Positions 57,301-64,000 of a stretch of 64,000 bases of DNA are shown here, one piece after another (within the stretch, counting starts at the first letter, position 1; each line of letters begins with the position of its first letter). The DNA is taken from the NCBI GenBank assembly GCA_905178155.1, contig CAJINV010000003.1, positions 760,784 to 824,783 of the forward strand, in the 5' to 3' direction. Under the pieces are notes generated by a model. The model had not been told where the DNA came from. It did no database searches and saw only the letters and a program-made list of their open reading frames with translations. Both the position numbers and the translations under genes were made by a program. The DNA comes from Amoebophrya sp. A120 (taxonomy: Eukaryota > Sar > Dinophyceae > Syndiniales > Amoebophryaceae).

Positions 57301-58316
57301 AGCACTACCTGGTCAAAGCAGAAGCGCTCAGTATATGAATCACTTTAGTAGGATCAACTTCTGTTTTACCAGCAGTTTTACATTTATACTTCACTCGTGT
57401 TTATTTTAATCGGCTTCGGCTCCTCGTCATGTTGATCGCAGATGTGCATGTGTTAGCGCTGGACCGCCCGGTGCTAAAATGAATTCAAAGCAATTTCAAA
57501 GTGAATTCAAAATGCCAGCGTTTTTGATTTCTGGTTGGTTGTGCCTCGTCTATCAATTATACAAGACTGAGACTCGTGTCTCTAGTCGGTGTTCCACGAC
57601 AAAAATAACTAACTACAGACGCACTCGACCGGCTGGAGGATTCCCTGGCGGCGATCGAGTATGCATTCCAAAAATGCCTGGGTCTGGAAACTTGTGATGC
57701 AAGAAAGGGAATAGTGAGCAAACTGTTATGCGCTGCCAAGCATGACAAGTTTTTCCGTGGTTCTGAGTTGCGTACTCCGCAAGAGAAACTGCGTTTTTGC
57801 ATGACAAGCAAGAGGAACTCATCGCGGTGACGCAACACAGAGTTCAGAGTCATGCCAGAATAGCATGACAAATCTCGCAACTTCCCAGACTCAGACATTT
57901 TTGCACTCGATATCGAGGAAGGCTTTAAGCTCGACCCGAAAAACGAACCATTGCGCAGCGAGCGCGCCCGGGTGAACCTCAAGTTGAAAAAAACGGGGGC
58001 CGCCAACTCGGCCGAGCAAGTGAAGGCGTGGAAGGAGCGGGTGGACACCGAGATCGCGAAAACGGACGACTCCGAGCGGAACCTGAAGTGGATTCGGCAG
58101 ATGATGCTGGACTTGGGCGACATGTGCGACAAGAGCGCGGTACAGTGGGACCAGCTGATGACAATCAAGATCGGCAAACCCATCGGGCAAATACAAAAGG
58201 CCTCGTGGGCCCAGGCGTCGGAGGTGGAGGGCGAGGATTCCCTGAACCAGCTCGCGACCAAACTTATCAAAAAATTCCGCAACATGGCCGAAAACAACCG
58301 TCCGCTTTGGAGCTAG
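54306..58316 (+). CDS. TPR-repeat protein, multi-exon, some junctions unresolved
   Basis: Clear exons: 54306-54480, 54844-55072, 55238-55438, 55686-55980, 56219-56304 (end uncertain), 56505-56977, 57236-57330, 57619-57659 and 57918-58316. TPR helices are visible: LKQLGNECFKVGDYALAARA YHKA at the N-terminus, KLGELEEALTQAEVAIKFRP EWDKGYYRK in the second part, and LEDSLAAIEEGFKLDPKNEP near the end. Between them are a charged helix (LRESREDLVALEEQIKVAKL) and a Ser/Gly linker. TPR proteins bind peptides, often as chaperone or complex adaptors; the partner is unknown. Three introns are introners. Unresolved: the exon(s) between 54481 and 54843 (a piece at 54660-54719 is open), the donor near 56304, and a donor near 57470 that is not GT. 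Confidence 0.75.
55073..55232 (+). mobile_element. Introner, GCAAAAGTATCG family (TPR gene)
   Basis: Begins TATCCAGTGCAAAAGCATCG and ends GATACTTTATTTGCAGTTCATA less two bases. Exact duplication AAGAG (55068-55072, 55233-55237). Removal joins ALERPEEAEKVLDDNANI. Confidence 0.93.
56978..57230 (+). mobile_element. Introner, GGGTCTGG family (TPR gene)
   Basis: Begins TATCAAATGCAAAAATGTCT; right arm CCAGACCCAGACATTTTT ends ACAATCCATA. Exact duplication GACGA (56973-56977, 57231-57235). Removal joins VSTDEVEEALNLADDVLA. Confidence 0.94.
57660..57912 (+). mobile_element. Introner, GGGTCTGG family (TPR gene)
   Basis: Begins TATGCATTCCAAAAATGCCT and ends CAGACATTTTTGCACTCGATA less one base. Exact duplication TCGAG (57655-57659, 57913-57917). 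Removal joins LEDSLAAIEEGFKLDPKN, restoring a TPR helix. Confidence 0.95.
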
Positions 58317-59276
58317 AGGATGAAACGGAAACCAGAAAGGACCACTTTCTTCAACACAGACCCTTCACATGATGCTGACTACCCGAACGCCAACGTCGCA
58401 CACGCACTTACCATATTAACGCATGAAGATGAACAAGCAGCAACATCACAATGCAACCGCATCGAGCAGCACAAAAACAAAATTACGACCCGCTAATTGA
58501 TCGTGCAGTTTTACTTTTACTCCTTACGCCCGGCGACGCAATTCATTGATTCAGAAACCGCTCAGTCGATTTTTCGCTTGAAGATTTGACACGACAACGT
58601 ACGCGTACCAAGTAACCTTGCTGAAGTGCTACTTCAGTTTATTGCACCCGAGCTCTTTGAAGCGCTGCCGTGGGCTTCCTCTCCCTGGTGTTCGCCACCT
58701 CATCTGTGCCTGATATAGTACTCGTGACACTCATCATTCTGTTGAAATTATTCGTGATCGCCGTTCCTGCATCCTGTGAGTGAGACGAGAGTCGTGATTG
58801 TTGCATTCATTGTTGCATCGACGGGTAAGAGAGAACGTGTGTGATTGTGCGTGTCGTGGTGTGCTCGATCGTCGAGGGGGACCATCTTCAAGTCATCTTG
58901 GTTGCACCTACTTGTACTAGCTGCCACCACTTCTTCTGCGAGAAGTACATGGTCCACCCAAAAATCAAAGCATGTCTTTGAGAAGATGACGCGTCTGCGT
59001 CCCCGCCCACAACCGCGTTCTCTGGATATAGGACCTCACCGCGAAGAACCTGAAGCGACAAGCCGCGCATTCCTGTGACGTCGAGAAGCTTGTCGTTGCA
59101 GCTGGTGGTCACGTATTAAAATAACTTCCTGCACCTCCTTCTACTCGCCTTGGTGCTACCAGGGCTGCGGGACGCAGCTTTGGTTTGCGTTTGTTGACTT
59201 CTTCTCGGGATCGTTCTCGCGGCAAAATAAATCGGGAATCACTTGAAAAGCATTTTGGTCGACGAAGTAGAAGAAG
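58317..59276. other. Intergenic stretch
   Basis: 960 bp; no supported gene. Probably includes the promoter and 5' UTR of the SPEF2-like gene. Confidence 0.6.
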
Positions 59277-62200
59277 ATGTCGGCGTACGTGCTATCTTGG
59301 TTGAACGACGAGCTACAGCTCTCGGCCGGCCAGGTCACCGTGATCGAAAAGCAGTTTGCCTCGGGTATGGCGTTCTCAAACGTTACATTCTCAGCTGTTA
59401 CATGAAATTTGTCATGCAAGAATGGCAAAAGTGAAAGGGAAAAGATTGGCCCTTTTGCATTACAGGTTTGGAGCAGATTATAATGGTAACTAGCGCGTCG
59501 AGAAGTTGTCATGCGGAGAAGGCTTGATCGTGTGCAGAGCGATAGTGTTTTTGCATGACAAATCATGTAACAGTTGAGAATGTAACATTTGAGAACGCCA
59601 TATCGGGATACCTCTTCGCGGAAGTGCTGCACCGGGCGCATCCAAAAATTGTCACGTCGGACGACCTATCCTGTGCAAAAGTATCGTACTCGTACTGATT
59701 GCAGTTATGCATTACAAATCTCCTCCACAAGGCAAATCCGCATTACAAATTTAATTTGTAATGCTAGGCCAATTTGTAATGCAATTTATACGAGTACGAT
59801 ACTTTTGCAGTTCATATGACCTGGCTGAGTTCCTCAATGACAAAAAAGGTATCAGAATGTTGTGACGAGTCATTCTCATTTAACTACGATCCAATCAATC
59901 TGGTTGTGGACGACATATGATACCGATATTACGCCGATATTATGTAGTAGAACATCAAAAACTTCTGTTGAGACTCTTCTGAAACTGAAGAAACTCGTGT
60001 TTCACTTTCATCTTCATGATCTTGCGATCGACACATCCGGATCCGTATAAAACAGCAAAAGGCGTGACGGTCGCGGGCGCGAAGAAGCACAACGCGGGTT
60101 TGCTCCGCAAGACGCTGAAGAAATGCGAGTTCATACCGTACCAGGACGATTTGGTGGAGCAAATCATGGGAGAGGACCGGGGCACGAGCCTGCGGTTGCT
60201 GTACCAGATCCGCAAGTATGCATTGCAAAAGTATCGTACTCGTATAAATGCATTACAAATTTCCTCAGCGTGACAAATGAAATTTGTAATGCAGATTTGC
60301 CTTAGGACAGAGATCTGTAATGCAAGAGTTACATTTATACGAATGCGATACTTTTGCACAGGATAGCAAGAGCCTGGACGAGCCGAAGGTGCACGAGAAG
60401 CCGGAAAAAATTCCCAAGCTCCCCCGGACGGAGCTGGATGCGTCGGACGTGTACTGGTACAACCTGGGCGGCCATATCTCACGAAAATGTGTTACAGTTA
60501 CACATTTGTTGGAGTTCCTGCATCACAAAGTTGCTCGACATGCCAAAGCAAACCTGTGATGCGCAGACTATAAGGGAAAACACGAATGAAATGAGGCTGG
60601 CAACAAGCATTTCTTGCATGACAGCGGTTGCCTGTCTTGCTTGTTTCGCAACACAACGTGTAACTGTAACACTTTTTTCTTCGCATAGCCCACAAGGAGC
60701 CGTTATTGAAGCCCTTCTTCGACGAGGAGCGGCAGCAGATCATCCACGGGCTGGAGCTGGACGAGCAGCAGGAAGCCGAGATTCTGCACAACCGGGACGT
60801 GAACCGTGCCTACCTGCTGCAGAAGGAGGTGGAACGCCGCCAGGAGATGGCGGACGACGACGAGCGAGTGCTGCAGTTCTGGCGGAACACCTACCGCGCG
60901 GACGTGCGGAAGACCGCGGAGGAGGTGCGGGTGGAGCGCGAGGTGCTCGCCCGGGAGCAGGCTACCATCGACCAAACGCGGCGGTACTACCGAGGCCAAG
61001 CCTTCAACGGGATCGACGGCTATGAGCGCAACCTGCAGCGGATCGGGATTGACACCAGCGAGAACGCCGGAACGGATGTCGGTACCGAGGGAATACAGAA
61101 CATGGGCCAACTGATGGAAAGCATGAAGTCTAGGTACGATCAGCAGTTGCAGTTCTAGTTCGCGGAAGATACAAGAACGTCGTTGTATACGTACAATTTG
61201 TAACGATCATCGGTGAGCTGAAATTGCTGAATGCTGCTTGAATGTTGAACCTGCTCAACCTTTTGTCTTAGTGAAGCATCTAGATGGTACTAAAAGATTT
61301 CAATGCGGATCAGACTCGATGCCGCCAAGAAGAACTACAACATGACACGTACATAAACAGGTTACCAACCCGCAAGAACTTGTTTTTGGAGTGCCTCGCG
61401 AAGATGCGAAAGATCAAGGCGGGAGGCAAGACCAGAAGACGTGCGGCCGTTGAACGCGAGAAGCGACGAAGAAAACAGCGGGTGCAGACGGCCGCAGAGG
61501 CAGAAGATCTTGCGAAAACCACCGCACTGAAAACCGAAACGGATAGACTCACACAAGTCATGGCTACGCAGCAAAAGGCGGCAAGGCTACACTACTTGCA
61601 GCGGGCCTTCGAGGAAAAAGAAACAGAGCACAGAGCGCTCCTGCAGACCAAGACCGCGGCAAGAAGGTATTTTTGATGGCTTTTTTTTGGGTAATATACT
61701 CTGTACTTAGCTGTACGCATGATCATGTTGTTCCCATTTCGTTCTACAGCAGTCCCAGTCGCGTGATGCTGGGTCATTAGTTGCTAAATGAATTTACGTG
61801 ATTTTTGCAGAGTTAACATTGTTGGAGACAGGAAAGTGTTGATGCCCATGTAGTTGCTTGAGTCCGTAACCTACTTAAAGAATTCCAAGCGCCACTGATT
61901 TCTGGTGGCATAATTGTCACCTCAACCACTTCATCTCGATTGCACGACAGGAAATCCGAAAGCGAGGACCGGTGGGCCGCTGCGTCGCAGATAGTACGAG
62001 AGGAGTACACCGGCGCGCACTATCCAGGAAAAAACACCAACTCCCATCCAATTTGTCATGCAAAACATGCAAAGGGAAAGGCTGCAGTGTTTGTCATGCA
62101 ACAAATGGATGGGTATGCTATGGGTGTTTTTTCCTGGATGCGCAGGCTGCTGTCCGGAAAGACCACCACGAGACGTTCGTGATGATGGAAAAGGACCGCA

Positions 62201-63922
62201 AAGCGGCACGGGAGTACAAGCACGCCTCTTACTGTGACCGCGTACTCGATGACCTCGTGCACATCGCGGACAAGATATGGGAGTGCACAATAAAAATTCC
62301 CCCTCGCTCTCATTTGTAATGCAAAATACCAAATCCACCTCCTAGTCTTACTTGCGTTGTTGAAGCGCCGTCCGTATGACAAATTTTAGAACCTTAAACT
62401 TAAACAGTACTACAATCCGGGCGCAGGAGAAGATATGTAATGGTGCGAGAGACCCACAATTTCTGCCGTTACTTCTACTTGTGTTGCTGTTCTACTGCCA
62501 TACAAATGACGGGGACGGGGGGGAGTTGTGCACTCTCATAAAAGATTTTTCGCCACCGCCAGGCCAAGTACCAAGCCACCGGAGAACTGCCCCCGCCGTC
62601 GATGCCCCCACAAGACTACCGTGTTTTTCTCGAAGAATTCGTCGAGATGGGTGCTGGGCCGAGGCAGCCGTAGAATTATTTTAGCTAAAACTTCTTGTTG
62701 TTGTTTGCCTTTGCTGTTCATCTTGACAGACAATTTGCATTTGTCCCCTGACTCTCCTCCTTCGTTTTGATGATCCTTTGATACTGTTACTGTCACTGTC
62801 TGCAACATGGGAGGCATAAGTAGAAAATTTCGATTGTGGTCCACAAGAACCTCGACCACATATGAAGTCAATGTCAACAGAAGTACTTTATACAAACACG
62901 TCGAATTATTATTATAAACAGGCGTCCAGATTTGTCTTCTGACGGCGACAAGGAGCCGGAAGCATTGCCCGTGCCGCCTGCAGGACCGATTGTGTCTCGG
63001 CTGGGCTCCGACGCGATCGTGCGTGACTTTTTTTTCAGTCAAAATGCCTGGAGCGTTTCCGCCGAACAGGCCGCCGCACTCGCAGCCGCCCGGGAGGAAC
63101 TTCCGCCGCCAGAGTTTGCGTCCTATCAACCGCAAATATGTCTGGGTCTGGAAACTTGTGATGCTGGGTGGCGTCTCATGATGAGGCCACAAGTGCTGGC
63201 TCAGCATGACAAGTTTCTGAGCTGCTAGGTGTTGCCTATTCTGCATGACAAACTGCGTTTCTGCATCACAGAAAAGTTGAGCTTTTGGGTAACGTGCATG
63301 ACAGATTTAAGAGTCCTGCCAGACACGCATGACAAACGTGCACTCTTGTTCCAGACCCAGACATTTTTGCATTTGATACGTCCGTCGCGGAGACGATCAC
63401 CAAGATTTTCCAGGACGACGCGTACGACACCAAGCTGCAAGTGCGCAAAAGCGTATTTGAAAAAATTCCGGAGATCAAGCTCGAAGATCCTTCCGTAGGA
63501 GCAGAAGGTGATTCTGCTCCACCCGCGGAGGGGGAAGAAGATCCGAAGGCTGTTGCGGCCCGGTACTTGCCCGCACCCACCCGGGAAGACATCGAGTTTG
63601 TCCTCGTCAGCGGCCCGCCGCTGTCGGGCAAGCGGTCTGTAGTGCAGGCGCTGGCAGGTGACCACGTCTTTGTCGTTATGAATTGCAAAAGTATCGTACT
63701 CGTACTAGTACTACTACGCACTACTCGCACTCATGCATTACAAATCTGCTTCTCAAGCAGGAAAATCCGCATTTTACAGATTTTGTTTCTCGTCATGCTG
63801 AGGACGAATAAATTATTTGTCATGCAAAAATTTATACTAGTAGTACGATACTTTTGCATCTGATAGTCGTGGATTACGAGCAATTGATCACCGGGGCACA
63901 CGCAGTGTGGCTTGACTACAAG
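59277..63922 (+). CDS. SPEF2: SPEF2/CPC1-like flagellar central-pair protein (3' end outside window)
   Basis: Exons: 59277-59365, 59608-59666, 59822-59848, 60056-60216, 60371-60474, 60693-~61133, ~61284-61666, 61951-62020, 62146-62275, 62546-62669, 62921-63123, 63384-63676 and 63871-63922, then a GTACGT donor leads out of the window. The N-terminus is the calponin-homology-like domain of SPEF2: SWLNDELQLS, then FASGYLFAEVLHRAHPKI, then GTSLRLLYQIRKSL. A long charged coiled coil follows (EAEILHNRDVNRAYLLQKEV). The later P-loop segment FVLVSGPPLSGKRSVVQALA matches the adenylate-kinase-like part of SPEF2. SPEF2/CPC1 sits on the axonemal central pair C1b projection and is needed for flagellar beating. 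Eight introns are introners; GT-AG introns include 59849-60055, 61667-61950 and 62670-62920. The junction between 61133 and 61284 is unresolved. Confidence 0.87.
59366..59602 (+). mobile_element. Introner, GGCGTTCTCAAA family (SPEF2-like gene)
   Basis: Left arm TATGGCGTTCTCAAACGTTA continues CATTCTCAGCTGTTACATG; right arm is its near-perfect complement ending GAGAACGCCATA, ~39-bp TIRs. Exact duplication TCGGG (59361-59365, 59603-59607). Removal joins EKQFASGYLFAEVLHRA. Confidence 0.96.
59667..59816 (+). mobile_element. Introner, GCAAAAGTATCG family (SPEF2-like gene)
   Basis: Begins TATCCTGTGCAAAAGTATCG and ends CGATACTTTTGCAGTTCATA. Flanks CGACC and TGACC differ at one base. Removal joins KIVTSDDLAEFLNDKK. 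Confidence 0.93.
60217..60365 (+). mobile_element. Introner, GCAAAAGTATCG family (SPEF2-like gene)
   Basis: Begins TATGCATTGCAAAAGTATCG and ends GATACTTTTGCACAGGATA. Exact duplication GCAAG (60212-60216, 60366-60370). Removal joins LLYQIRKSLDEPKVHEKP. Confidence 0.95.
60475..60687 (+). mobile_element. Introner, GTGTTACAGTTACAC family (SPEF2-like gene)
   Basis: Left arm TATCTCACGAAAATGTGTTA then CAGTTACAC; right arm GTGTAACTGTAACAC ending CTTCGCATA. Flanks GGCCA and GCCCA differ at one base. Removal joins YWYNLGGHKEPLLKPFFD. This TIR family occurs once in the window. Confidence 0.9.
62021..62140 (+). mobile_element. Introner, CCAGGAAAAAACACC family, 120 bp (SPEF2-like gene)
   Basis: Left arm TATCCAGGAAAAAACACCAA; right arm GGGTGTTTTTTCCTGGATG (last base G, not A). 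Flanks CGCAC and CGCAG differ at one base. Removal keeps the frame: REEYTGAHAAVRKDHHE. It is the shortest element seen. Confidence 0.88.
62276..62540 (+). mobile_element. Introner, GGGAGTGCACAA family (SPEF2-like gene)
   Basis: Left arm TATGGGAGTGCACAATAAAA then ATTCCCCC; right arm GGGGGGGAGTTGTGCACTC ending TCATA. Flanks CAAGA and AAAGA differ at one base. Removal joins LVHIADKIFRHRQAKYQA. Confidence 0.9.
63124..63378 (+). mobile_element. Introner, GGGTCTGG family (SPEF2-like gene)
   Basis: Begins TATCAACCGCAAATATGTCT then GGGTCTGGAA; right arm CAGACCCAGACATTTTTGCA ends TTTGATA. Exact duplication CGTCC (63119-63123, 63379-63383). Removal joins PPEFASVAETITKIFQDD. Confidence 0.94.
63677..63865 (+). 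mobile_element. Introner, GCAAAAGTATCG family (SPEF2-like gene)
   Basis: Begins TATGAATTGCAAAAGTATCG and ends CGATACTTTTGCATCTGATA. Exact duplication GTCGT (63672-63676, 63866-63870). Removal joins GDHVFVVDYEQLITGAH. Confidence 0.94.
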
Positions 63923-64000
63923 GTACGTATATTTAAACATGGTTCGGTGTCATAATGCTAGTACCTCCTCTGTTCCTATCGTATGCAGATCAGTACAACG
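63923..64000 (+). other. Start of next SPEF2-like intron, cut by window end
   Basis: GTACGT donor directly after ...VWLDYK; the remaining 78 bases show no acceptor with a supported continuation. Confidence 0.6.

Overview
The window is nuclear DNA of a eukaryote. The best inference is an alveolate of the dinoflagellate lineage, most like the parasitic Syndiniales (Amoebophrya). The reasons are: many genes broken by short introns with terminal inverted repeats (TIRs) and 5-bp flanking duplications (introner elements), a feature reported for Amoebophrya; all recognisable genes on one strand, as in dinoflagellate gene arrays; a mitochondrially targeted aconitase of the bacterial AcnB type; and a flagellar SPEF2/CPC1-type gene. 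Species identity is inference, not proof.

Layout, all genes on the + strand. 0.46-5.8 kb: aconitase B, 13 exons, split by six GT-AG introns and six introners. 5.8-9.7 kb: a long non-coding stretch, then a small secreted or membrane protein gene truncated at an ambiguous base, with a perfect 60-bp repeat on both sides. 11.3-15.3 kb: a large disordered protein with a C-terminal ankyrin region. 16.5-21.1 kb: an SF1-like P-loop helicase or ATPase joined to three PELNG repeats, broken by one +1 frameshift. 23.5-33.1 kb: four poorly characterised genes, some with ordinary GT-AG introns. 33.5-37.0 kb: a 3.4-kb GC-rich minisatellite of 18-bp units in a 72-bp higher-order pattern, open in all six frames. 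37.2-37.5 kb: an isolated basic coding exon. 39.0-46.5 kb: a Patched-like RND membrane protein with extra C-terminal membrane domains, two introners and a +1 frameshift. 47.2-53.6 kb: a coiled-coil membrane protein and a coiled-coil protein, one introner each. 54.3-58.3 kb: a TPR protein with three introners. 59.3 kb to the end: a SPEF2/CPC1-like gene with eight introners, running out of the window.

The main biological system is the introner population: 22 complete elements plus one partial, all inside genes. They fall into at least eight families by TIR, but share the same end dinucleotides (TA...TA), a 5-bp target duplication and an internal GCATNACAAA / TTTGTNATGC motif. In the frames that restore protein homology or reading-frame continuity, each intron equals exactly the element plus one copy of the duplication, so splicing often cannot use GT-AG. 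Ordinary introns in the same genes are GT-AG, with GTA donors in nearly all cases.
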